Source: Cyanophora paradoxa (Eukaryota; Glaucocystophyceae; Cyanophorales; Cyanophoraceae). Taken from it: 64,000 bases of DNA. The position numbers and the translations under genes were made by a program. The DNA lies in contig QPMI01000007.1 in assembly GCA_004431415.1 (NCBI GenBank), positions 1 to 64,000 of the forward strand. Reading direction: 5' to 3'. The notes below the pieces were generated by a model. That model was given only the letters and a program-made list of their open reading frames with translations, was not told where the DNA came from and made no database searches. Below are positions 34,706-45,369 of the stretch, in pieces; positions within the stretch are counted from its first letter, which is position 1, and every line of letters starts with the position of its first letter.

Positions 34706-36722
34706 ATGGCGAGCGCTGTAGCTGTCATTAGGAGGCGCGCGGCGAGCACCTGGGCCGCCCCACCGCTCCAGCCGCAGCGCCGCGTCGTGGTCACGGGGAT
34801 CGGGCTTGTGACCCCTCTGGGCGTCGGCGTGGAGCGCGTGTGGTCGCGCCTCACCGCAGGCGAGACCGCTGTGCGTGCCCTGGCCGGGGACGCGTTCGCG
34901 CAGTTCCCGTCGAAGGTCGCGGCGCAAGTGCCGCGCGGCAAGGGCGACGGCGAGTTCGACGTCGACAAGTACGTGGGAGCAGATGTACGCGCCCGCGCGC
35001 CGCCGCACCGCCGCGCGCCCCGATCCCTCTGCAGGAGCAGCGCAAGACGTCGCCCTTCATCGATTTCGCGCTAGCGGCGGCCGAGGAGGCGCTCGTTGAC
35101 GCGCGCTGGAAGCCGAGCGACCCGCAGGCGCTCGCAAGGACGGTCCGCCGTTCCTCCGACGGCCGCGCCGCATCGCAGTCGTCGCTGAATCGCTGGCGCG
35201 GCGCAGGGCGTGGCCGTCGGCGCAGGAATGGGATCCATAGACGACATTTGTGACGTCTCTAGACAGCTGGATGCTCAGGTGAGGGGCGCTTGCGCTCGGC
35301 GCTCGGCCGCGTGGCGCCCGGCCCGACCCGCCCGCCCGCCCTCACGCCTTCGCAGGCGTACCGCCGCGTGAGCCCGCACTTCATCCCGAAGATCCTCATC
35401 AACCTCGCGGGAGGGCTCATCAGCATAAGGCACAAGTTCGGGGTGCGCAGGGCGCCCCGCGCCCCTACCCTCCCTCCCCCGGAACTGAAAAAGCAGTACC
35501 CCCCCAGGGCCCCAACCACGCCGTGTCGACCGCCTGCGCGACGGGCGCGCACGCCATCGGCGACGCTTACCGCTTCATCAAGTTCGGCGAGGCAGACGTC
35601 CGCCCCGCCCCACCCCGCCGTCCGCTCCCGGGTACCAGAACCCCGCCGATCGACCGGGGTACAGGTCATGGTCGCGGGGGGTACCGAGGCCTCCATCAAC
35701 CCCGTCTCCTTCGCCGGCTTCAGCAGGCGCGGCTGCCTATCCCAGTACCCTGCGCGCGCTGAAATCCCGTACCCCCAGAGCAAAGGCCCTCTCGACCAAG
35801 TACAACGACCGACCGCATGAGGCGTCGCGACCGTTCGACAAGGGACGCGACGGATTCGTCATGGGAGAGGTGCGCTGTACCCCAAACTCGCTTTATGTAC
35901 CCCTGCCGACGCCGCCCTGCCCCGTCGCAGGGTTCCGCCATTCTCGTCTTGGAGGCCCGCGCACATGCCCGCCTACCCCTTGCCGAATCGCTTACCCCCC
36001 AGCAGGAGATGGAGCACGCGAAGGCGCGGGGGGCACGCATCTACGCCGAGCTCCGCGGGTACGGCCTCTCCGGTGCGCCTCCCCTCTTCCCCGTACCCCT
36101 GCCGCCGCAATCCAAGCGCGGGCCGGGGGGGGTGTAGGAGACGCGCACCACATCACGGCGCCGAGCCCCGGCGGGGAGGGCGCGCTGCGGGCCATGCGGA
36201 CGGCCCTGGCGGTCTCGGGCCTCGCCCCCACTGACATCGCGTACGTCAACGCCCACGCCACTTCTACCCCGCTCGGTCCGCCGTACCCCCCTCCCGCTTC
36301 ATCCCGTACCCCCCCTTACCCTACCCGTCCGCAGGGGACGAAAAGGAGGCGGGGGCGATCGCGGCGCTGCTGGGGCCCGCGGGCGTGGCCGGCGCGTCGG
36401 TCTCGAGCACGAAGGGCGCCGTGGGGCACCTCCTGGGAGCCGCCGGCGCGATCGAGGCCGCGTTCTCCGTCCTGGCCGTCCACCGCGTGCGCCCGTACCC
36501 CCCTCCCCCCTCCCCCCCCCCACCCTCGGCGCCTCCCGACGTGGCCTCGCGCAGGGCGTCGTGCCGCCGACGTGCAACCTGAGCGAGCCGGACGTGGGCG
36601 AGGCCGGCGCCGGGCTGCGGCTGGTGGCGCGCGAGGCGGAGCGGCGGGCTGTACCCGCCGCCATGTCCAACTCCTTCGGCTTCGGGGGTACCAACGCCTC
36701 CCTCGTCTTCGCCCAGATCTAA
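34706..36722 (+). CDS. OXSM: 3-oxoacyl-[ACP] synthase (KAS I/II type), probably mitochondrial
   Basis: Condenses malonyl-ACP with acyl-ACP in type II fatty acid synthesis. [16 protein letters not shown] is a short Arg/Ala-rich leader with no hydrophobic signal peptide. This favours the mitochondrion over a complex plastid. The mature start is [19 protein letters not shown]. Exons continue with [72 protein letters not shown] (nucleophile Cys at 35535-35537), [47 protein letters not shown] (His at 36254-36256), [16 protein letters not shown] (His at 36427-36429), and [18 protein letters not shown], then TAA at 36720-36722. The Cys-His-His triad is intact. The later introns, from about 35450, contain GTACCCC or end GGGTACAG; one may use a GC donor (AGCAG|GCGCGG). 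Confidence 0.92.
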
Positions 36723-37103
36723 TTCCGTCCTGTACACGTGTCCCTTCTCTCTCTCCAGCTAACTTGAGCCCCACTAGTACTCGTCCTTCCTGCCCTGAGA
36801 AGACCCCAAGGCCACTCTCCCGCCCCGCCCCGCGCGTGTTCGATCGCGTATGTGCAACTTTTCCTCCGGCATATTGGTTCCACTCAGATCTACACTAGAG
36901 TACTGCAGCCGCGATCGTGGGGGATCGAAGCACACGCGGGGATGCGCATCTTGGGACGATAAACTGAGCACCGCCGCTCTATATCCAAATCGAGCCTACC
37001 TAACGGACCTACCCTGGAAAGAAAACGAAGAAACTGTTGGAAATGGACTGCACTGAGTGAAAGAGGTTGACGAACGGGGCCATTCCTTTTTCCCGCAACC
37101 TGC
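36723..37103. other. Intergenic between convergent genes
   Basis: 381 bp between the KAS stop (+) and the PRL stop (-). It is moderately AT-richer than the flanking exons and contains no supported gene. It would hold both 3' UTRs. Confidence 0.5.
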
Positions 37104-38115
37104 TTAGGAGTTCACCGCGACGGTCGGCTGCGCCGCGTCGTGAACCCCGACCTCCCGCCTATCGGAGCCACCGGCCTTCTTTGAGCTACTGCCGCCGCCT
37201 TTGCCCCCGAAGAGATTCGACATGAACGCCGCAATGCCGCCTTTGCCCTTCTTCCCCTTGAACGCTCCTGCGCAACGGAGATCAGCGGACTCCCGGAGCC
37301 CAGCGCCGCGCAGGCGGCGGGGCGCGCCGCGTCTCTTGTAGGCGTAGAGCCACTTGAGCTGGTTGGCGTTGAATGCCCCGCGGCGGCGCTGGCGCACGTA
37401 CTCCACTGTGCAGCGGAGAAGGGGAAAAGGTTTAGGATGCATTGAAGAAGCAGAAACAAGGAAGCTGGCGCACCAGCGTCGAGCGGGTCCATGCCCTTCT
37501 CAATGAGCGCGACCGCAATCAGGACCGGGGCGCTGCGAGGCGGACGGGCGGAGTGAGGAACGGGCGCCCGAAAGCAGCTGCTCGGTTCTAGGAGAGCAGG
37601 TGAGCGGGTGAACGCACCGGCCGAGGCCCGCGACGCAGTGCACAGCGATCGTCTCCGGCGGGTCGACCTCCTTCGAGAAGGTGTCCCCGCAGAGTTTGAG
37701 CCAGTCATTCAGGATGTTCTCCGGAGGCGAAGCACCATCCGGCCACGGCCAGTGCTGCGGGAAAAGGTCAGCGGGGACGCGTGGCGGGCAGTGCGGGAGA
37801 GTGGGTTCACATGGAGCTTGATATCCATCCGCTCGAGCGGCTGCGGAGCGGCGCGTGAGGGCACGAATGAAGATCTGCAGCACGAAGCATGCACCTCGCT
37901 CGAGTAGGTGGCATCACAAACGCGGACAACGTGCTTGACGTTGGCCTTGTTGAGTTCCTGCGCAAGATACGGTCAGCGGAGGCCGCGGCCTTCGCCTGCG
38001 GGATGCGAGCCTTGATGTAGACGGGCAGGTTGGCGTCCGTCGGAGCGTCCATCAGGATGAAGCGCAGGTTGTTGTATTCGATGGTGCTCGCGCGGTAGCT
38101 AACTGAGAATGCCAT
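37104..38115 (-). CDS. PTP4A: PRL-type (PTP4A) protein tyrosine phosphatase
   Basis: A small dual-specificity phosphatase of the PRL family. ATG at 38115: MAFSVSYRASTIEYNNLRF, then LMDAPTDANLPVYIK. A GC-AG intron (AAG|GCTCGC to GCGCAG) joins ELNKANVKHVVRVCDATYSS. Next come MDIKLH, WPWPDGASPPENILNDWLKL, and the catalytic loop AVHCVAGLGR (about 37617-37645), joined to APVLIAVALIEKG. Later exons give VEYVRQRRRGAFNANQLKWL, then a basic Gly/Ser/Lys tail (KGKKGKGGIAAFMSNLFGGK) ending in TVAVNS. The P-loop Cys and Arg and the WPD-loop Asp are present. The C-terminal CAAX prenylation box usual in animal PRLs is absent. A polybasic tail or a different anchor may replace it, or another 3' exon may exist. 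Confidence 0.88.
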
Positions 38116-39414
38116 GTTGCTGCTGTAAAGCTTATGGAAGTTGCTGCAGTTGTGGCTGGCGGGACGTTGAAGTTGGGGCGGGTTGAGGGCTTTCTATGGG
38201 CTTCGAGGCGCGAACGCCTTGTCTCTCAGGGAGGACAGGATCGGACTTAGCCGATCCCTCCACGCATCAATAAGCTCCGTTCCTCGTCGGCGGCGGGGCC
38301 CGGAGCGGAACCAACTCACATCCGTCACAACGACGCTGGCTCTGCCCGACGGTGTCAAGGGTGAGAGGCACGAGCACCACCTCAGCAGCGCACCTGTCGT
38401 TCCGCCGGCCAGGAGCGGGAAAACAGGTGAAGTCAGGGGTGAGGGGCTTCTTTCTCTTTCTGTACCCGGCCGGGGGGAGGGGGGTAGTCGGCTCCCTCGG
38501 GCTTCCAAGTTCCACGGCGCGGCTGCGCGGCAACTGCATATTGAAGTACAGTGCTGCCGACTGCGGCCCTCGGATGCGCGGACCGAGGCGCGTGCGAGCG
38601 CGATTCAATTATCCGCCGGGTTCGCGCCAAGTTCAGCGCTAGCAGCCGCAGCCGCAGTTCGCGGTGTGCTCGCGCGTATCGCAACTCTTCGAAAACCCAC
38701 TCGCTGAACCGCCGCGCGCGGTCGCAGGCCTAGGCCGCCGAGGAACGGAGCAGCAGCCGACCTTAAGCTTCAAGCCGCGAACTCCGCCGCAGCCCTCCAG
38801 TCGCTGGAATCGAATCTAGATATCGATCTAGAGTCGAACGTGCGTACGCGTTCCGCGCGCGCGCGCCTGCAGCTGCTCTTTTCTAGGCCTACGTATACGT
38901 ATACGCGTAGGCCGACGCTTACGCGGACGCTTACGTGTATGTGTCTCGAGCTCGTTGACGTCCTGAAGTGCAGCGCAGGGCTCCGCGGACGCGCGCGGCC
39001 ACGGGCCGATGGATTACCGGGGCGCCGGCGAGTGGCCATGGCTCTTCCGGATGACATTAATATTGGTGCATCGCGCGCGCGCGCGGGGTGAGCCCGAGGC
39101 CGGCCAACGAGGCTTCCACGTGCACGGGCAGGCGATCGGCACCGGCGCGCCCCTCGTGATTGGCATCGGCGCGCTCCTCCTCGTGATCCGCAGCGGCAGG
39201 CTCCCCTTCCGCTCGCTCTCGACGGAGGAGGAGGGCCGGCCGCCTGAGGGCCCGGGCCCGCCTCGAGCTCGCGCGGGCCGAGGAGCATGCGCAGCTGGCG
39301 TAAGCGCGGGCGCGGGGGGAGCTCGCGTCGCGGCTGGCGAAGGCGGCGCAGCTGGGGGCTGCGTGGCCATGGGAGGCTGAGGAGCTCGAGCGGGCGAGGC
39401 GGCTGGCCATATGC
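38116..39414. other. Region upstream of the RING gene; nothing firmly assignable
   Basis: About 1.3 kb. Overlapping ORFs at 38183-38707 (+, 174 aa) and 38194-38508 (-, 104 aa) show no recognisable family, and neither was accepted. Palindromes cluster at 38755-38940 (CTTAAGCTTCAAG, CTAGATATCGATCTAG, ACGTATACGTATACG). From about 39245 the plus strand reads as coiled coil (LRARARLELARAEEHAQLA), interrupted by an in-frame TAA near 39300 before the frame of the RING gene. It may hold that gene's 5' exons. Confidence 0.4.
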
Positions 39415-40036
39415 ATGGCCGAGGAGGCCCGGCGGGCGGCGGAGCGCGAGGGCGAGAGGCGGGCGGAGGAGGCGCGGAGGGGCGAGGCGGCCGCGGCGCG
39501 GCGGGTGGCAGCGGCGGAGCGGGCGGCGGCGGACGCGACGGCGGCGGCAAGGAAGGCGGCCGCGGAGCTCGAGGCCGCCCGCGCGGAGGCGGCGGCGCTG
39601 CGGCAGGCGGCCGCAGCTGGGAGGCCCCAGGCGGTCTCGGCGGCGGCCGCGCTGGCGGAGGTGGAGGCAGGCCTGCCGGCGATGGGCCGCGCGGACCTCT
39701 CCGCCCTCGTGGCGCGCCTCGGGGCGCTGCTGGCGGCCGCCTCGCAGCGCCTCGCGGCGGCCCCACGCGAGCGCGAGTGCGCCGTCTGCCTCACCGTGAA
39801 GGCCGAGGAGCACATGCGCGTCCTCCACCCGTGCGCTGCGCCGCGCCGCAGGGGGTTCCGATCTTAAGCTTCCTCCGCTGATCCTGCGCGCCGCGCCGCG
39901 CCGCAGGTGCATGCACGGGTTCTGCGAGGAGTGCGTGGCGCGGCTGCAGGCCGGGGGCAGCCCCTGCCCGCGGTGCCGGCGGCCCTTCGCGCGCGCCTCG
40001 CGCGTCTTCGTGGGCGACGCCCCCTCTGGCCTTTAG
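39415..40036 (+). CDS. Coiled-coil RING-finger protein
   Basis: Candidate E3 ubiquitin ligase. The conservative start is ATG 39415 (MAEEARRAAEREGERRAEEA). An Ala/Glu/Arg coiled coil of about 90 residues follows. The C3HC4 RING is CAVCLTVKAEEHMRVLHP, interrupted by an intron (donor GTGCGC at about 39831, acceptor CCGCAG near 39906), then CMHGFCEECVARL and SPCPRCRRPF. Seven Cys and one His are in the expected order. It ends RVFVGDAPSGL, TAG at 40034-40036. The coiled coil probably extends upstream to about 39250, so the true start may be earlier. The intron contains CTTAAGCTT. Confidence 0.7.
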
Positions 40037-40249
40037 TCGACGATCTGATCATTTTAATTATCATGAGGCCCCCTATCATGATTCAGTGTGAGATTATATA
40101 TAATTATATATAATTAACGTTTTTGGGGGGCTTCGGGAGATTTAATGGAGACTTTAATGAGATGTAGTCTCCAGCTAATATCCGTTGGAGACTTTTCAGA
40201 GACTTCCTAAGCAAGCGGCGTTAAACTAAACTTTGTTACTTAGCAGCCT

Positions 40250-41133
40250 TCAACCCATGGCCATGGCCAGACGCCCATGGCCAGGCACCGGGCACCCGGC
40301 TTCCATCGCCTCAATATCTCTTCCATTCTCCATTCTCCTTCGAAATCCCTCGCACGCGCGTACATATACAAGCCGGGCGGGGCCGTGAAAGCCAAGGCCC
40401 AGGTGCAGGGGGTGGGATCCGGAGCACGGCGCGGCGAGTGCGTAGGCGCATCCCTCACGCGTCGGCGGCGAGGAACTCGGCCTCCACCTGCAGCGGGGCG
40501 CACACGGATCACCCTCAAGCTCCAAATTAAAAGCCGCGCGGAGTTCGAGCTCGCCGAGTCGCAGCAAATTAAATAAAGCGGACCATGTGGGCGAGGTCGG
40601 CGGCGGCGTCGAGCTCGGCGGCGTCCAGCTCCGCCTCCGCCGCAAAGTCCTCCTCATGATCAACCAGCTGCGGGCCGGTGCGATCAGCTCCGACTCGGCG
40701 AGGCCTAGGGCCTAGGCTTTGATTTCTCGGGGGGCCCGGAGCTCGGCGCATATATACCTGGGACTCCTCGTCCAGGAGGCGGGCAGCGCACGCGGTCCAC
40801 TGCCACATGCCGTTCACTTTGATGAGACTTTGGTAGGCCACGGAGGTGGAAGGGCAGCTGATGGGGCGGCCGCGCGCGGGGCGAACGTCAGCAAAACCGA
40901 ATTCGAAGAAACACGGCAGCGGCGCGCGGCACTAGTTCATTAAATTTAAGGAGATCTGGAAGATCTAGAGGGCCCCGGGGGACCGGGGCCGGCGCGCGGG
41001 CCCGGGGGTGCCAGGGTGCGGCCCAGCTGCAAATTAAAGCGCACTTGGCAGGCGTCGTCGTAGAATATCCATTCAAGTTCGCCGGCGTGCAGCTGGAGTC
41101 GCTGAAGCATTTGATGGTCCCGGCGTCAGACAT
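40250..41133 (-). CDS. Partial coding region related to the spherulin-4 gene's N-terminal repeats
   Basis: Minus-strand open segments that look coding but have no clear start or end. HQMLQRLQLHAGELEWIFY then DDACQVRFNLQLGR lies at about 41020-41115. KVNGMWQWTACAARLLDEES lies at about 40755-40820. PQLVDHEEDFAAEAELDAAE is near 40620-40670, and RLGELELRAAFNLELEGD near 40510-40560. Acidic beta-rich strings such as FNLELEG, and QLVD followed by acidic residues, resemble modules in the spherulin-4-like gene at 31.8-34.6 kb on the same strand (SQLVDEATS, LRLNFSV). It may be a fragment of a paralogue or an incompletely read gene. Confidence 0.35.
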
Positions 41134-41632
41134 CGTGTCTCAGTGATAAGCAAGGTGCTCCCGCCGGGCTGTCTTGTTTGCGCGAGTTGCAGGTTGTTTA
41201 GCGCTCTGCTCTCAGAGTCGACGTCTGCAGCCTCTGCTGCTCAGCCGCTGAGCGGCTTTCAAGTTTAGATGTTTCGAGCTCCTACTACCTGTAGGCTACT
41301 AGGCTAGTAAGGCTACCCGCGGCGGCGCGGCCAGCGCTACCCGGGTGTACCGGTACCGTCGCGGCGTCGCCTTCCGAGCGGCCCGAGCCTCGCGTACACG
41401 GTACCGACTCTACTACGGTAGTACCGAGTCCTACCGACTCTGCCGCAGTCTCTGCCGACCGTCGGACTCTCTGGCACTCTCTGCGGCTCTGCCGCTCTGC
41501 AATGAGTCTGCCAGGCTGCATGAGCCTGCATCATGAGGCTGCATGCGGCAGAAGCCTTAGCTTGAACGGCCCGGCTTGAAGGAGAATTCCGAAGGAGAAA
41601 AAAACTAATGCTAACCGTTGAACGTTATATTA

Positions 41633-41654
41633 CGATCGAGCTCGATCGCGAGCC
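41633..41654. repeat. 22-bp direct repeat, left copy
   Basis: CGATCGAGCTCGATCGCGAG plus CC; its first 16 bases are a perfect palindrome. An identical copy lies at 42110-42131. Confidence 0.9.
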
Positions 41655-42109
41655 TTCACCTTCAAAAACTTTATAATTTACGAAAAATCTGACTCCCTGA
41701 TTATGAAGCTGAAGCCCCCCGGGCCCCGGGCCCCGGCCGGGGCCGGGCCCGGCCGGCCCCGGCCGCCGGGCCGCCGCCCGCGGGCCGCGGCCGCCCGCCG
41801 GGGCCGCGCCACCGCGCCCGCGGCCGCGGCCGCCGCGCGGGCGGCCGGGCGCGGCCGGGGCCCGGCCGCCCGGGCCGCCCGCCCGGGCCTGCCGGCGGAG
41901 GCTGCCGCCCGGGCCCTGGGGGCCGGGGCGGCGGGGCCCGAGCCGCCCGACGGCCGCCCCACTGCGGCCCCAGCTCCGACGTCGACTCCTCCGACTCGGC
42001 GAGTCCGACGGTCCTCCGAGGCTACGACCGTCTGACTCCGAGGCTCCCCTCGATCGGCTAAAAATCGATCTCCGATTGCGAACTTCGGACTCCGGGAAAA
42101 CCGACGTTG

Positions 42110-42131
42110 CGATCGAGCTCGATCGCGAGCC
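42110..42131. repeat. 22-bp direct repeat, right copy
   Basis: Exact copy of 41633-41654. The two enclose about 455 bp containing the GC-only block. Confidence 0.9.
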
Positions 42132-42561
42132 GGGCGCCCGGCCTTCATGATCATGATTAATATTCATGAGTTGAATGGCAATTGCAATTGCAAGTTACTA
42201 GTACCGGTACCGTACGTAGTAATAATTCAGGCCGCCGGGCATGCGCAAGCTGAAACTTTTTTGAAAGCGTCGCCCGGCGCGGCGGCGCCGCGGCCGTGGC
42301 CGCCGGCCCGGCGCCGGGTCCGAAGCGACCGGCGCGGCGGCGCCCCGGCGTAAGAGCTCGAGTCGTAGGACTCGTCACGGCGTAGCTGACCTCGGAAGGC
42401 CTGGGCGGCGCGGCCGCCAAACCGTTGAACAACAGCAAACTCGTGCCTAGCATTTAATTTCCTGCACACACATGCGGGCCCCGGGCTCGGGGATCGATAT
42501 CGAGATCGCGAACGAAAGGAGGGGAATAGAAAGAAATTTAAAGCGCGCCGGCCTCGCCGGC

Positions 42562-45328
42562 TCAGGCGGGGCTCGAGCTGGACGCGGGCGCCGCGGGGTC
42601 GGACCCGGAGGGCCCGGCGGAGGGCCCGGGTGCGGGGCCGGCGAGGGGCGCGAGGGCCGCCTCCACGCGGGGGAGGAGGCGGGCGAGGGAGACACGGAAG
42701 CCGCCCGAGGGCGCGTGCGCGAAGGGCAGCGCCGGGGGCGCCCCCGCCGCCCCGCCGCCGGCTGCGGGCGCGCGGCGGGCGCGGCTGCGGCCCGGCCTCG
42801 GCCCCGGCCCCGGCCTCGGAGGGGGCCGCCGGGGCGGCGAGGAGCGCGCGGCAGCGATCGAGGACGAGGCGGGCCCGCGAGGCGAAGTGGGCCCGGATGA
42901 GGCCCTGCGCGGATGGAGTTCGAAGGGGTACATGCACAAACGCGGCGCGCGGGGCCGGGGACGGACCGCGAAGGGGGCCGGCGGGGCGCGCAGGTTCGTG
43001 ATCATCGTCCGCAGCGAGAGGAGGTACGCGTTCTCGCTGAGAGGGGGCGGCGGCTCAGGGCGGGCGGGGCGAGGGGCCGGGCCCGAGAGAGGGGAGGGGC
43101 TTGCGGGGCCGACCTGTAGGAGCGGGAGTTGGACGCGCCCTCCTGCGTACCCATCTGGCTCTCGTAGCCTGCGCTGCGCTTTCAGAAGGGGGGGGGTACG
43201 GGAGCAAGGGCGGGAGGAGCGAGAGGGGGGTACGGCACGCGCCGGCCTCGTTGTAGTACGGGTGCTCGTTCAGCACGAGGCCCTGCAGGGAGACCAGCAC
43301 CTGGGCGGGGTACGGCGTTCGGTTCGGAGGGGGTACAGGGGCGGGGGGTACGGGTAGGCACCTGGAGGAGGGTGCTGCGCTGCGAATCCCACTGCTCCCG
43401 CCCCTCGCCGTCCCACGTGCCCAGCAGGCTCAGGCAGACCTTCCCGTTCGTGTCTGCCGCGCCGCCGCGGGCGTGAGCCGAGCGCCGCGGCGGGGGGAGG
43501 GCGCGGGAGGGGGGTACGGGCGCGCGCACAGAGGTTGGGGTTGATGCGCTCGCCGACGTTCCAGTACGTGAGCTTGGGCGGGGACTGGGGGTAGTCCGGC
43601 GGCAGCGTCACGTCGAACACGAACACGGCGTCCGAGTACCTGAAAGGGGGGTATCAGAAAAAGCTGAAGGGGTGGGGGTACGTCGAATCCGAAGCTAGGC
43701 GAGGGGGGTACTACGGTACGCACGGGGTGCCCTCGGGTCCGACGACGAGGGCGGAGAGGAGCGCGGTGTTGTCCTCGTAGGCGCGCACGAAGATGCCCTC
43801 TGCGGCCGCGGCGCGAACGAAGGAACGTTCGCTCAGGGGAGAAAGAGAGGAAAGGAAGGGCCGGGCGACGGCAGCAGCGGACCGGGGAGGGAGGATCGGA
43901 GGGCGCGCCACTCGCGTTGGACGCGCGTCGCGAAGGCCCGCGGGTTGTTCGGCGCCTGCGTCACGCTGCGAGGGGCCCCGTCAGAGGGGACGCGCCGCTG
44001 CGCGAGAGGGAGGCCTAGGGTGCTGCACCTGCTGTCCGCGTGGCGCCCGGGGACCGCCGGCAGCACGGCGAAGGGCGCGCGGTCGTCCGAGGGCGCGGGG
44101 CCCGCCTCGCCGCCCGCCGCCGCCGCGCCGCCGTCGCCCTCGCCGCCCGCCTCGCCACCCTCCTCGCCGCCCTTCCCGCCCTCGTCCTTCTCCTCGTCCC
44201 CATCGCCGTTCTCGTCGTCGTCGTCGTCGTCACCGCCGCCGCCGCCGCCGCCGCCCCGCCGCCGCTGGCCGCCGCCGCTGTGCCCGAGGCCCGTCGCCGC
44301 CGGACCCGCCGCGGCCGCCTCGCTTCCGCCTCCTCGTCATCCTCCTCCTCCCCAGGCGGCGCCGCCGACGGGCCCTGCGCGCCCGAGCCGATCAGCCGCC
44401 TGTGGCCGAGCGGAGAAGCGCGCGCGAGGGCGCACCCCGAAGTGGTTGCGGGCCCACTCCCAGGAGCGCTGCAGGAAGCCGCGGAGGGCGCCGCCGGGCT
44501 GCTCGGGCCCGCCGGGGCCGCCCTGCCCGCCGGCCGAGTCGCGCAGCGCCTGCTCCAGCGCGCCGATGAGCTCGGGCGGCAGGTTCATCGCCACGCTGCC
44601 GCTGCGCGCCGTCCGCAGCAGGTTCTCGATCGTCGCCGCCGCCTCGGGCGGGAGCGACGGCCCCGCCCCGCGCCCGCCGCGCCCGCCGCGCCCGCCGGCC
44701 CGCCGGGCCCGCCGGTGCCCTCGGGGCGTTCAGACGGATGGCCTGAAGTCCCTCCACGAGGTTGCCCACCAGAACGACGGCCACTGCGGCGAGAAGTGAG
44801 GTCAGAAGGCGGCGGCACCGAGAGCTCGACTGGGGCGCCGGCGCACTTCGGCTGTTGGTGGCGGGGTCCGCGGCCCCCGCGATCTCTGAGAAGGCAAGGG
44901 GCGCGCCCTGCTGCCCGGCCCGCCGCAGGGCGGCCTGGATCGCCTCGTTCACGTGGGGCGGCAGCGGGCCCGCCATCGTGCTGAAGCGGGGGTGCGGCGG
45001 CGGAGGCTGGTTCGGCAGCCGCCCCGACCGGCCCGCGCGCCTCCCGCCCGCGCCCGGCTCCCGCCGGTTGCCCTTCGGCGTCTGGCCCGCCCCGCGGGCG
45101 CCGCCGCCGGCCCCGCCCGCCTCGTAGTGGGCGGGGTCCTCGTTACTCGCCACCTCCCAGCCGCCCTCCTCGTCGTCCTCGTCCTCGTCGTCCTCCTCGT
45201 CCGACCCGCCCTCTCCCGCATCTTCTTCCTGCTCGCCCTGCCGGAGAGCGAAAGAACGAACAAGTCAGACCCGCGGCGCGGAGCAGCACATCGCAGCGCC
45301 GCCCACCGTCCCCTCGTCCCCGTCCTCA

Positions 45329-45369
<41 letters not shown>

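Larger units (their letters stand above)
41134..42561. other. Intergenic with GC-only block and direct repeats
   Basis: No supported gene. Positions 41281-41540 are rich in CTCTGCCG/GGTACCG words and short palindromes. Positions 41714-41959 are almost only G and C. This block lies between two 22-bp direct repeats (41633-41654, 42110-42131). Positions 42132-42480 hold AT-rich palindromes (ATGATCATGATTAATATTCATGA, GCAATTGCAATTGCAA, TAGTACCGGTACCGTACG). Confidence 0.5.

Noticed and set aside
38183-38707. 174-aa plus-strand ORF
   Set aside because: No recognisable motif, overlapping equally long frames on the other strand, and basic shadow-like composition.
38770-39912. 380-aa minus-strand Arg-rich ORF
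   Set aside because: Antisense to the coiled-coil RING gene; composition is that of a shadow frame.
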